NCBI GenBank assembly: GCA_047495785.1
Contig: JBLDXI010000042.1
Coordinates: 3,658,001 to 3,722,000 of the forward strand
From: Lepidodermella squamata
Taxonomy: Eukaryota; Gastrotricha
DNA length: 64,000 nt
Reading direction: 5' to 3'
The notes under the pieces are model-generated. The model worked only from the letters and a program-made list of their open reading frames with translations. It was not told the origin of the DNA and did no database searches. Below are positions 31,042-41,276 of this stretch, piece after piece; within the stretch, counting starts at the first letter, position 1, and each line of letters opens with the position of its first letter. The translations under genes and the position numbers were made by a program.

Positions 31042-31815
31042 ATACGAAAGCATTCCGAATTTTATTAATTTTTTTTGTTAAACCGGCGATCTCAAAAAAC
31101 TCAACCATCATAATGTTTATAAATTAATCAATTTCGACAAATAATTAATTTCGATTTCAAGAATAGTAAAATGTGGACATTGCTAAAAAAGACGTATTTC
31201 CGTAAATCTCGTTCTTTCCTATATATTCTTCGTAGAGAGATCTAGTGATTTTGACGTTAAAATACCTGTCCTGTCCTTTGATTTCGCCCGCGAAGTTGAA
31301 ACATTTGCGGAGATAGGACTTGCGCATTGTTATTATTTCGAGTACTCGTATAATGGCAAAATAGAAGTCGCGCAAAATCATCTTTATACGATATACGAGC
31401 ACTGAAGCTAGAGCGCTTAAAGCGAGCGCTTAAATAGTCAGGTAAAATCATCAAAGGCGGTACAATCTAGGTCAGGTCGCCTTTATGCGTAAGTACTACA
31501 GTAGGTAAAATTACATTCTATTTCAAACATCAAAACTCAATCTTTACAGCATTTTACCTCATTTCAAAAATGCCCCACGCTACAGCGTGTAGTCAGTTTT
31601 ATCCTATTCACGAATTCTGCGGTCAACAATTGATAAGATAAGTAAGTATCAGAAAATTGAGGAACAGCGGACACAAGTAATTGACTGCTACAGCCTTTAT
31701 CGCCAGGCTCAAGATAATATGGTCTGCCCATCATTATATGGTCTGCCCACCTCAGTCCGGAATCAGTGAGTGTAATGAACTACTTTGAATTGTCTCTTCT
31801 TCTACTTCATACACA
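31042..31815. other. Gene-free stretch, 5' flank of beta-propeller gene
   Basis: No supported frame. The string ATATGGTCTGCCCA is repeated twice within 31717-31750, shortly upstream of the gene at 31816, and may be a regulatory duplication. Confidence 0.35.
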
Positions 31816-33141
31816 ATGAAAACAGCAGTCATCTACCTGCTTTCTACGATTATTATTTCTTCGGCCCAGGCTGATCAATGGTGGACGAATGCGGGTGGTG
31901 ATTCATCCCATTCAGGTTACAGGCCTGACGTTCTTGGCGAGGCCTCGCCAAGCATGGAATTCGGTAAAAGGTGGGAAGAAGCTCTGGATCTTTCCGATAA
32001 TAGTTACCTAATCCCTAACCAGCCTTTGGTCTTCCAAGGCATGATCTACCTTCAAAGCAGCAGAGGCACTTTCTATGTGGTACGCGAAGCAGACGGCGAA
32101 TTGGAGGCAAAAATCAGTGTTGAACTTCCTAATAGAGACTTCCAAACGTTAGCCCAACCTTTGATCTGCTACGGAAGCGATGGAAGGCCGTATTTAATTT
32201 CTCGCATTAATAAGGAAAACCCCCTAAGGTCAGTGTTTTTCGCAATCGATATTGAGACAAAGGCAATAACAAGTAAATCGTACGACCTGCTGCAAGTAGC
32301 ACTTTACGTTGACGATTTCCGCATGTCCTGCAGTCGGAGGCACGGAACACTTTACGCAACTGGAACTCAGGATAATAAAATAGTTAAGGCTCTGTCAATA
32401 CCAGACTTCCGGGAGCTGTTCGACGTCGGGGTAAATGATGACGATGTTTACTCGTCAGCCATGTATAACGAGGAACGTTTGTTCATCGCGGCTTACAGCC
32501 GGCTATATGAGTTGAATCCTCTCACCGGAGCTATTTTGAACGACATTTCCTTCGATTCGATCTTTGGCGGCTTTTGGACGCCAATTGTCGTTAATGATAT
32601 GCTTATTGCTGTTAGTTTTTCGTATTCTAACGTTCTCCAGGCGGATTTGCATGGTATAGACCTTACAACCACTGTGCCCTCAGTCAAATGGACCGCCCAG
32701 GATGTGAGCACAACTAGCAAACTGCCAATGATGGCTAGTGATGGAAATTTTACCTACATCGTTAGACCTAAGGACAAAACGTCGATCGCAGTTATCAGCA
32801 ACACCGATGGAGAGATGGTGAGAAGCCTGCAATGCGAAACCTTAGACGAGCCGTCCGGTTTCAGCCTGATTGCGACGGAAGATTTCATCTTCACCGACGC
32901 ATGCTCGTATCTAACAGCCTTCAATAAAACAAGTGGTGCAATTGTACTGCAGACCAAGTTTCACGCCAACTCAGTGGCGTATCACGATGGCTCGGTATAT
33001 GCTATTCAACTCATTGATGATGGGTACAAGCCGACTATGGGATCTTACAGGGTCAGTTCAAGCTCGGATCTTTCTGGTTCTTCACAGTATTTCTCCTTAT
33101 TAATATTGACTTTGCTTGCTGTGAAATTTGCCAGTCAGTGA
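31816..33141 (+). CDS. Secreted PQQ/Trp-docking-type beta-propeller protein, probably GPI-anchored
   Basis: Intronless 441-residue frame. MKTAVIYLLSTIIISSAQA is a signal peptide, cleaved before DQWWTNAGGDSSHSGYRPD, which has the W..GGDxxxSGYxP form seen at the start of PQQ-like (quinoprotein) beta-propellers. Repeated blade-like units follow: FQGMIYLQSSRGTFYVV, SSAMYNEERLFIAAYSRLYE with LNPLTGAILNDI, WTPIVVNDMLIAVSF, MVRSLQCETL, FTDACSYLTAFNKTSGAIV and YHDGSVYAIQL. The C-terminus (YFSLLILTLLAVKFASQ) is hydrophobic after a Ser-rich linker, consistent with a GPI signal. Cofactor binding cannot be judged. Likely a surface or secreted binding protein; ligand unknown. Confidence 0.65.
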   Translation: MKTAVIYLLSTIIISSAQADQWWTNAGGDSSHSGYRPDVLGEASPSMEFGKRWEEALDLSDNSYLIPNQPLVFQGMIYLQSSRGTFYVVREADGELEAKISVELPNRDFQTLAQPLICYGSDGRPYLISRINKENPLRSVFFAIDIETKAITSKSYDLLQVALYVDDFRMSCSRRHGTLYATGTQDNKIVKALSIPDFRELFDVGVNDDDVYSSAMYNEERLFIAAYSRLYELNPLTGAILNDISFDSIFGGFWTPIVVNDMLIAVSFSYSNVLQADLHGIDLTTTVPSVKWTAQDVSTTSKLPMMASDGNFTYIVRPKDKTSIAVISNTDGEMVRSLQCETLDEPSGFSLIATEDFIFTDACSYLTAFNKTSGAIVLQTKFHANSVAYHDGSVYAIQLIDDGYKPTMGSYRVSSSSDLSGSSQYFSLLILTLLAVKFASQ

Positions 33142-33932
33142 CGCATCACGATGTTCATCTATGGTGTTCAACTATTAGCGATTCTTTAAGAATCAGCGAT
33201 GATGATTATAACTCGGATAACTCGGCTCTGCTTGCTGTGATATCAATATACTTGAATTAAGTAAAATACCGGGAAAATATCCATTATCTGCCCTTCGCTC
33301 TCTTCGCGTCCAACTCTCAGTCTTTGATACCCGAAAAATAGCTCTCGATAGCTTAGTAGCTTCAGGGAAGAGTATGGGTTCATATTTCATATTCATATCT
33401 TTGTTATGATATCTTCATAATTTAAAATCCAAGGTTAACCTGCTAATACAATAAGCTTCGCCCAATCATGGGTCCAGGGTCCATCGCAATGTAAGAAGTG
33501 CACGGAGCACGGAGCGTGAATGAAGTAGGATCCTCGGGTTGGGGGTACGCGTGGGGTTAAATCAGCCACGAATGACCAAAGGACACCCCGTGGTTTGGGT
33601 TTTCCTGATTGGAGCTCTCGAGGTACCCCCCGTACCCCCGGTACTTTGCACACTGGTACGGGGAATGAGGGGTACCCCTTCCCCCATTCTCCTCCCCTCC
33701 CTCTTTCGAGAGGTCCAGACAAGCCTGCAAAAAAATAGAGGTCTGAAAATATGGGTCGGGAGCTCCACGAATGTTCATTTAGGCATTGTCGCTTATTCCA
33801 AATTTTCTTCGCAGAAGTGCTACTTGTGAAACAGTGTGCACAAGACAAAAATCACTGAAATCAGGAAATTTCATTTATTTTTCCAGCTTTTCATCGCTTC
33901 CCACAACTTTTCATATCTCAGTAAGCTATTTG
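33142..33932. other. Gene-free stretch containing the second C-rich dispersed repeat
   Basis: Lies between convergent genes (PQQ-like on +, sushi/TM on -) and should contain both 3' ends. Overlapping frames at 33435-33848 on both strands are produced by the GC-rich repeat and are not accepted as genes. Confidence 0.45.
33500..33765. repeat. C-rich dispersed repeat, copy 2
   Basis: Contains GTGAATGAAGTAGGATCCTC, GGTACCCCCCGTACCCCCGG, TACTTTGCACACTG and TTTCGAGAGGTC. The first three correspond in inverted order to blocks in 16760-16922. Several GGTACC/GTACCC palindromic strings occur. Much more GC-rich than its surroundings. Confidence 0.55.
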
Positions 33933-35062
33933 TTATTGCCACTCATTATCGATTGACTGATTGGAAATATTGAGCTGCTGATTGCCAGGCTGAAGATCCC
34001 GGCTTGAAAAGAACAGAAAAGGCGAATTCGTGCCAACTTCGTCGTAAGTCGAAGCTACTGTAACTATTTCACACTGATTTTTGCGATCACCACTCGACGA
34101 CATTAAGCATCTCGCGCATCGATGGTATAGCAGCATAGCAGGCCAAATGATGCCGATGAAAGTGAGCGTGACGAGGCCGATGCTGGCCAATATGTAGGCC
34201 AGAATGGGCGTTACATAATCAGGCTCGAGTAGCTGGCGAATGCAGATAGGCGGCGGCTTTACCCAATTTCCGAAAGGGCAATCAATTTCACTCGGTCCCT
34301 GAGATTGATTATAAGACACAGACAAACTTAAAAAAGAGCAATAGAAGATTCAAGCATACAGTAATATCCCATGGGCTGGAAACTTTACTTTTTAACATGT
34401 TTTAGATAACTGTATAGCTTCTACAAATCGTTGCGGCCTTTTCTACGATTTCAACGAAGAAAACCTGAAAAGCCCGATGAATGGTTCGGCATTCAACCCG
34501 AACTGGATTTGTTCGTTCTGTTTCTCAGGAAGTGGTTCGCTTTTCCATGAGAAGTGTGAAACTAATCCCGATAGGTTTGGTCCTACCAGGTCCGAACCAG
34601 CTACCATCTGGCTTTCTTCGGTAAACTTAAATTTCTCCCGGTAGGTTCAATTTCAAAAATATCTCAACGGTAAAATCGGAAACAGGTTTCGAAACTTATG
34701 GGACACGCTGTCTATCATTTGTATTAGTGATAGGAAGCGCTACGTTGTCCTTACAGGGTTCTACAAGGGTTTTGAGCGAAATGCAGAATATTATGTCGTT
34801 AGAAACCTACGTTAAGGTCATAGCCTGGCAGACAGGAGAATTTCGCTATCACCCCGCGATGCGTGTCGTTTTCCAGGATTATCGAGCCATTTTGAGGCGG
34901 CAATAACTCGGCACAACTCACGACCTCGTTGAACGCGATTTCAATGAATGTATCGTTATTGTTTTCAACCAAGATCAACGTGTTTCCATACGTCTGCGTT
35001 TCAGTTGCCGAAATTAAAAGAAAAAGCAGGGCTAAGATGTGAAATGCAAACATTTCTGCCAT
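33933..35062 (-). CDS. Single-pass membrane protein with one sushi (CCP) domain, two exons
   Basis: Exons 35062-34811 and 34298-33933 join in phase 0 to 205 residues. MAEMFAFHILALLFLLISAT is a signal peptide. The join gives CLPGYDLN + GPSEIDCPFGNW, completing a sushi domain from C50 to C103 with cysteines at 50, 77, 91 and 103 and the typical GY.L.G....C.FG.W...P.C. A hydrophobic helix follows at about 115-140 (ILAYILASIGLVTLTFIGII), then a Cys-containing juxtamembrane RCARC and a 60-residue Asn/Ser-rich cytosolic tail. Sushi domains bind proteins outside the cell (complement regulators, selectins, receptor ectodomains). Partner unknown; the single domain is short for the class. Confidence 0.7.
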
Positions 35063-36500
35063 ATAATGGCTAAAACTAGAACTTTCGTTTTCGGGTGGCG
35101 ATGTGGGACCTGAGCTACTACATAATCGTCAGAAATAAATGCTTTGCACTGAATGCTGACAGGCGCGCATGATGAGCAAACATATTACCGATATACATAC
35201 CGGCACATCGCAATAATTACACGCACTCAAAATTCTTGCCATATATTTGATATCGATTTCGGATGCAGTGTAAATGATGGCCGCCGTCCGCCGTGTTCGT
35301 CCGAGAGGGTATTTAGTTGAAAATACGTGCCATATTGCAGCCGGACGGAGTTGTGCGTAGAGAGTGGTAAGATTACCATTTTCTAGGACATTCTCGACTC
35401 AAGTAGCTATATAGTTAATCGAAAATCCCAAAAATCCCACGGCTATTATTTCATAGCATGATATTGTATATCCTAAAGCATCCTAAATTTAAGGTTTCAG
35501 CACTAAATTATACTGATAGTTTCGCAATTTCGACTTGTTATTACTTTCAAGATCGATAACCGAGCCTTGATTACAAATAGCTTAACTAATCGGTGATTTT
35601 TCCGATCAGTAGGCCAACATACTGGTTTACTTGGTACCGATCTATTTATAATCTGGAGTTTGTAATGGATGGGAAAAATGACAATTGAGATTTTCCGTAC
35701 TGAAAAGGCGTCAAAAACCGAACAGTCGATACCGCGCCACTATGACTCGAACTTGACATGTTTATGGATCAGTCTGGGGTCTAGTTATAGCAAAGATGAT
35801 ATCAAAGAGGATCAAAGAGGATAACAAAGAGGATGATGAAATACCGATTCATTTGTCTCACCTTGCGCGCACTATTGTCGCCTTTAACGTTCGACTGCGG
35901 TCATGGCTTAGGCCCAGAGCCAACGTACAATCGCGCCATGGCGCACTTCTGCATGACATGCACGGCACCATAGCATGGAGCTTTGTCGTCCTAAAATTAA
36001 GGATCCTGACCTTCGGAATTGCTTTACTTTTTCATGCTTTTAACCTTAGTGAATTCTTGGTGAACTCGTGATTATGTCTTCTCTTGCTTGATTAAAAATG
36101 TCTTTATTGACGATGATACAATATTTAGAAGATAGATAGCTATACGGCTATAGCACTGAAAGAATGCGATCGAAATGCATCAAGTAATAATGTTACAAAA
36201 ATGAGACACGCCCATTGGCATAATCGACTATAAACTGCGGGTGCGCCATTGGATGGTCAGCTGATTCATCAAGGAACCTTCTCACCCTCCAAGTTAGAGA
36301 ACAAGATGCAACAAATTCCGAACTAATATAAGTAGTATAAAGTATAAGTAACACAAATTTAAGATAATTATTTCAACAACTAACAGGATTATGAGAAATC
36401 ACAATTTCTAGTATGTGATATTGAGTATTCCGAAAGGTGCCGTTCAGAGAGATGAAGGATTATCGAATCACGTAGAATAATAAAATGATTTTTCAGTATA
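35063..36500. other. Gene-free stretch
   Basis: No supported gene. Positions 35551-35735 carry strings (TCGGTGATTTTTCCGATCAG, AAAAGGCGTCAAAAACCGAA followed by CAGTCGATACC) that recur at about 40895-41110 and, in part, at 19421-19500 and 21061-21140, indicating a dispersed repeat. Near 36418-36440 the string TATTGAGTATTCCGAAAGGT marks the conserved 3' flank of the family 2 unit. Confidence 0.4.
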
Positions 36501-37068
36501 TCAACTAGAAGAATCGCACGGCTTGTTAAGCATTTGTCGGGCGATGCGCTGCGCCCACATATAGAACACGCCCGTTCCCGAACAGATGGCATGCGATAGT
36601 TCGAAAACAGCCATACAGGCATCGAATCGGCACTTCTTCTCGGCAGCGTGTATTTCGACAACCGGCGCATTTCTGCCACGTCATTGTTCAAGAATGATCG
36701 AACAACTTGATCTTTAAGTTGGAGGTAAGATATACAATTAAACTTGTGATCCCAGCTATCCCAGCCGGCAAATGGAATTATATTGTTGAAATTATTGAAA
36801 AATGTATGAAAATTAAGCCATACGCCAGACCTCTAACGGCATTCTCAGAGCTTCTCCTCGACAACGGGTTGCTCTTCTCGGCAAGTCGTTTATTCCAAGA
36901 ATTCAGAATCAGCAGGATGTTTTCCGGAAGCTTATCCCCTCCGCTTCTGAAGTCGCTACCATGCTGAATAGCTGGTACTAATCCAGTGTTCATCCCCTCG
37001 GAGAAACTTATCAACAAAAGAAATGGAAAAAACACTCCCAAATGAGTGTATTTCGCTACATGAACCAT
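36501..37068 (-). pseudogene. Secreted family 2, copy 1, frameshifted
   Basis: Exon 1 37068-36831 encodes a signal-peptide-like N-terminus (FFPFLLLISFSEG) and the shared LPENILLILNSWNKRLAEKS block. Exon 2 would start at 36712 with DQVVRSFLNNDVAEMRRLSK. At about 36645-36655, relative to copies 2 and 3, four bases are missing after AGRLSK-equivalent codons, moving the downstream codons out of frame. The original frame still reads KKCRFDACMAVFELSHAICS, then FYMWAQRIARQMLNKPC to a stop at 36503-36501. Translation in the unshifted frame continues instead into unrelated sequence until 36389. The exon 1 donor is the weak G|GTCTGG. Most likely a recent pseudogene; an alternative splice hiding the gap cannot be excluded. 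Confidence 0.55.
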
Positions 37069-38283
37069 ATTAGTTATGTTGAGTGGACAATTTCGCCTTT
37101 ATGTCTCTCCTTTATAAACCTGTAGGTAATTTTGAACTCGTCAATCAAATACAAACTGATAACCGCTCTAGCGGTAAATTGTCAAGTCAGCTGACAGCAA
37201 ATGTCAATGATTCAGAATTTCTAGGCATTTTCTTTAGTTAACAATGCGACCTCATTCAACCTCATGCGACAATCTGAAGTGGTCCCATGCTTTTGTTCAT
37301 CGTTTCACCTGTAACATTCATTTTTACCCAATTGCGATAGCGGTCCGAACATTACCATGCATTAGATACCTTACAATCGAGTGAAATGATGAGTGCTTTC
37401 CTAATTTTTCATTTAAAGTGACATTTCCAATAGTCATCACATATCACGGGATGGGCCCCAAAACGACTAGCCTAGAATAGAGACCCGAGAAAACTAACGA
37501 TAACGCACGCGACTTCATAGGCGGAGAAGCAAAACGTTGGTTTTACGTCATTGGTTTCTAATATAGGCGAGTCGTTATATGGCACCCACCCCGCGATATA
37601 TTAACTGAAGATGTTCCGCCTGCATTATATTTTCACCTGTGTCATTCTTTTTACTCAATTGCGATTGCAGCATGGATAACTGGCCAATCGTTAGCTCTTT
37701 ACTGAGATGCCGCCGCGCATTTCTTTTGTGAATAAGGGATAGAAATCGGGGAAAAGCGCCCAGTTTCAGTTTAGGACTCATTAAAAGCTATCATGAGTAA
37801 TCGTAGCCGCCGTTAAAATGAGTCGCTATTAGTCTGTTAGCAATTCGGATCGCACGATCAATGCACGTGAATCAAGAAATGCGCCATATACTGACCAATC
37901 AGCGTGAGGCATTTTCTCTCTACCTTATAATTCGCACCAATAGCAAATCAGAGTATTTAATGCGGTCAACATTTGCAGACTAGCTCCTACAGGAAGTGTG
38001 CTTACTGATGCAAGTGGCTACTCCAAGGGTTGCCGGGTTCATGTCGCAGAAGAACTCGCACTTCGGAAAAAGTCAGACTGTACACCGAGTACAGTAAGTG
38101 TAAGAATAATGGAAAAAGATGAGATATAAGCTCCTCCTATGGTGAAATGTTACATCAAGATCTGCGATCTTCAAACGTTTGGTCCGTTTATTTCGGCCGC
38201 GTCCATTCCACCGCGGGGTTGCTCCAGGCCCGATAAGTTATTCCCTGGGCGGATAAGAGGCCGTGGTTGGGTCCACATCTTTT
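37069..38283. other. Gene-free stretch with the family 2 copy 1 promoter
   Basis: TATA box at 37109-37118 (see separate entry). The remainder has no supported frame; a frame at 37575-37781 on the minus strand shows no domain. Confidence 0.3.
37109..37118 (-). promoter_or_regulatory. TATA box of family 2 copy 1
   Basis: TTTATAAAGG on the minus strand, 41-50 bases upstream of the ATG at 37068. Comparable elements sit at similar distances in copies 2 and 3, so transcription should start roughly 10-20 bases before the ATG. Confidence 0.5.
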
Positions 38284-39837
38284 CATCGGAACATTAAATA
38301 CTTTTATCGTGCCACTTTCATCTTAAACCATCGGAAATGCATTATTTCATGAAAAGCTATCTTAAACCGTCGGAATATGAAAGAAGCATTATCTATCGGA
38401 ACACGCGAATTATTTCATCGGAACACGCGAATTATTTCATCGGAACACGTGTTATTTTTCCACCTTAAAAATTGAAAACCGTATTGGAATCATTCCTCGA
38501 TTTTTAACCGAGTAGCTTTTTCAATTATGGAGTTTCTCCAACAGTTTTATGCATCTGACGATGAGGCTGTTTTGATGAACAAGAAGACCATTATGAAGAA
38601 ATTTCCCGTGATGAGCCTACTTACGACGAAGATGACGACCCTGACATCGTGCCAGACGACCAGGACTTTGTTGTACAAGAGAAGCCATTCGAGTTCGACA
38701 CCTTCGAAACTCTGCCACCTGGTTGGCCCTTCGAAAAGGTCCAAGACAGATGATGTGATCGATCACTGGGTCTTTGACTCGTCTAAAAACGAGTTTGCTA
38801 TCACTCCGGCTATTTCTGACCGACTTCACAAAGAGGCCTATCAGCTGCATACGAAGTTCAGCTCCTGCTACGAGAAAATCTCCGACTTTTCGTGGCTTTC
38901 GGTGAAGCCTGGCTGGCGTGTCGACGACTCAGTTACCTTGGCAAGGGCGTCGGGTAATTGGGCAAGTTTGGCGCAGTTCGAGTGCTCTCTTGATTTCTGT
39001 TGCTTGACCACCAGCAACGGCGCCACAATCACCTGTACATGTCGGGTAGGGTCAAAAAAGATTCCCTGCATTCACGCCATCGCCTTGGGTCATGAGTTGG
39101 AGCTGAAGCTGATTCCTGACAATCTTCAGTCGATACCTCTTGTTCTGAGAGGTAACCCGGGTCGACCCCCTCGACATGGTCCAGCTCTTGCTTTAGCCGA
39201 GCCAGTTGATCAAGCAGGCGGTGTTAACCGTGGCCGTGGCTCTTCTAGTCGTGGGCGGGGTGGCCGCTCTGGAGCTCGTTGTACCGGGCGTGGTCGGGGT
39301 CGAGGTGCCTCAGTTGCTGCTGCTCAGTTGACACCAGCTCCAAGCCGTGGAGGCCGGGGTAAAGGTGGCCGTGGTGCTGTTGTAGCTCCTGTTCAGCCGG
39401 CTTCGGGTGTTGCTGTAGCCCGTGGTGGCCGCGGACGTGGCTTAGCTGTGGCTCCCGTTCAAGAACCAGCTACTCGTGGCAAGCGGGGTAGGGGCGGTGC
39501 TGCTATTGCTCGAGTTCAGTCGGAGGAACCTGCTTCTTCTCAATCTAATGAACCGGCCACTGTTGTAGCTAGTATTGAGCCGAGGCGTGGCCGCAGTCGC
39601 GGACTTGTGGCTACATCTATTTCGGTTGACGAATCCTCAAGTCGTCGAGGCCGTGGCAACAGCCGCAACGTAGAATAACGTATCACTGTGTTTCCGATGA
39701 GAAAATGTGTTTTTCCGATGAATAAATGTGTTATTCCGATGAATTAATTGGTTTCAATGGGTAAAATAAATATTCCGATGGTTCCGATGGTTTAAGACAA
39801 AACTAGCACGATAAAAGTATTTAATGTTCCGATGATT
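38284..39837 (+). mobile_element. DNA transposon with terminal inverted repeats and SWIM/RGG protein
   Basis: The left end starts CATCGGAACATTAAATACTT and continues TTATCGTGC, and the right end is its perfect complement over 29 bases; after a diverged gap both ends again share CTTAAACCATCGG. Inside each end are extra copies of CATCGGAACA/TTCCGATG (left at 38393-38450, right at 39695-39790), arranged as subterminal repeats of the kind transposases bind. The only gene is 38527-39678. I could not find an exact target-site duplication at the edges, so the insertion is old or the ends are slightly inset. A SWIM zinc finger is typical of MULE-type transposases; the catalytic part is absent here, so it may be non-autonomous. 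Confidence 0.7.
38527..39678 (+). CDS. SWIM zinc-finger, RGG-repeat protein of the transposon
   Basis: 383 residues. Positions about 160-200 hold CTCRVGSKKIPCIHAIALGH, the CxCx8CxH SWIM zinc-binding motif, preceded by WVFDSSKNEFAIT and a W-rich helix region. The C-terminal half is Gly/Arg-rich (GRGRG, RGGRG repeats with Ala/Val/Pro spacers), as in nucleic-acid-binding RGG tails. The N-terminal third is suspect: between about 38570 and 38752 another frame (CAT TAT GAA GAA...) encodes a strongly acidic stretch, EEISRDEPTYDEDDDPDIVP and DDQDFVVQEKPFEFDTFETL, that looks more protein-like than the annotated frame and ends at a TGA at 38751-38753. Two compensating frameshifts are therefore likely. 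Inferred role: DNA binding within the transposon or a domesticated remnant. Confidence 0.5.
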   Translation: MEFLQQFYASDDEAVLMNKKTIMKKFPVMSLLTTKMTTLTSCQTTRTLLYKRSHSSSTPSKLCHLVGPSKRSKTDDVIDHWVFDSSKNEFAITPAISDRLHKEAYQLHTKFSSCYEKISDFSWLSVKPGWRVDDSVTLARASGNWASLAQFECSLDFCCLTTSNGATITCTCRVGSKKIPCIHAIALGHELELKLIPDNLQSIPLVLRGNPGRPPRHGPALALAEPVDQAGGVNRGRGSSSRGRGGRSGARCTGRGRGRGASVAAAQLTPAPSRGGRGKGGRGAVVAPVQPASGVAVARGGRGRGLAVAPVQEPATRGKRGRGGAAIARVQSEEPASSQSNEPATVVASIEPRRGRSRGLVATSISVDESSSRRGRGNSRNVE

Positions 39838-41276
39838 TGATATTACTTCCCGTGGTTCTTCCGCTTTACGATCGTTTGAGTTCACATTTTCTTGGGAATT
39901 CGAAATGGGCATTCTAGTTTCTGAGCCTTGAGCCGTCGCTTAAACGTCGCGAGACAAATTGCAACAATAAATCAGTGTATCAGTGTATCAGTGTACTATC
40001 AACTTTGAGTTCATCTTCTCCGAAAAGCATGATGCGATGATCATAACAAACACAGATAACATCATCTTGAGTTTGCCTAAGTTTCTCCTCGATTTCTGAC
40101 TGCTAGAATTGTACTCTTCTTTTTATATCCAAAATGTCGCCTAATTGGAATTTCAACAATGTACGCTATTCAAACATTCAAAGCAGATATCACGTGCCAT
40201 TTTTCTTCGAAAAAACGATTCGTTTTTCTTGACTTAATCGGGACAACTTGTTATTGCCCGTTTTCGAATGTTTATTGCTTGAATGCCGATAATACTATTT
40301 CAAGCCCTTAAAGCCGTATAAATCTCCGAAAATGATTCGATTAAAACCTTCTGTTGCATTAACCTGAGATAGCGTAGGTTCACTGGAGCAATTTCATTTG
40401 TTCTCAAAATATAATTACGCCCTTCTTGTCATGACTCCGTGACTCCGTGACATTAAGATGGGCAGCTCATCAATTCAGAGAGCTCGGTGAATTTATTATT
40501 AGCTGTCGTTTGCGTTTTTTCACCCTGCAAGTTAGAAAGTGCAAAACGTGTTATTAATGTAACCTCGCAAATCAGTCAACCTCACGGATGAAACTAATTT
40601 CTTGTTTGGGATTATGACCCTGTGATTCTGTCTTTAAGCTATAGTCACTAGGAAGGTGTTATTAACTACAGTGGTTTTTGCCGATGAAGCTCAGACATGA
40701 AATCCCAGGGTCCAATATTCGATTCCAAGTTCGAAATCGCCATAAATCTGAAAGTTTTAGTGTTAGAAAATGTACAAGCTATCAGGCGTCATCTTCCCAA
40801 ACTTGGTGCAACTCTCAGACTTTTCATAACTTCGAGAAGCGTTGTTTAGTCTATAGTTGCCCCTCTTATGCTAATAATGGAAAAATCACTGATCTGTAAT
40901 ATGTTGGAAATCGATATCGGCTCTCCAGGCTGACGTATATAATTAACTTGTTAACTGACAGTCGATATCGAAATATACTCCTACTACATCAGTCTATTCC
41001 GGAAAATGGATATTTCTGATAAAAACAACCGATGTGAACGAAATGAAAATTATTAGCAATTCAGAATTAATTCGAAATGACTTAAAAGGCGAGCAGTCGA
41101 TATCGCATTCGAAAGAGATAAAAAATGTTTTGAGAGAACATTTGCTGATATCAAAAGAAAAAGTATCACCTGCTACTACTGCTACTTCAAGTCTTCTACT
41201 GAAAAAGAGCTTATCTAAAATATATTGTAGTGATGCGTATTGAGTATCCCAAAGGTGCCGGAAAAGCCATGTTTTT
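39838..41276. other. Gene-free stretch
   Basis: Short tandem strings at 39970-39995 (cagtgtatcagtgtatcagtgta) and 40435-40455 (gactccgtgactccgtga). Positions 40895-41110 share strings with 35551-35735. The string gtattgagtatcccaaaggtgccgg at 41238-41262 marks the family 2 copy 2 3' flank. No gene seen. Confidence 0.4.

Noticed and set aside
33435-33848. Overlapping frames on both strands
   Set aside because: Caused by the GC-rich dispersed repeat; no shared domain or splice structure.
38393-38450. Direct repeats considered as a CRISPR-like array
   Set aside because: They are subterminal repeats of a eukaryotic DNA transposon; no spacers of constant length.
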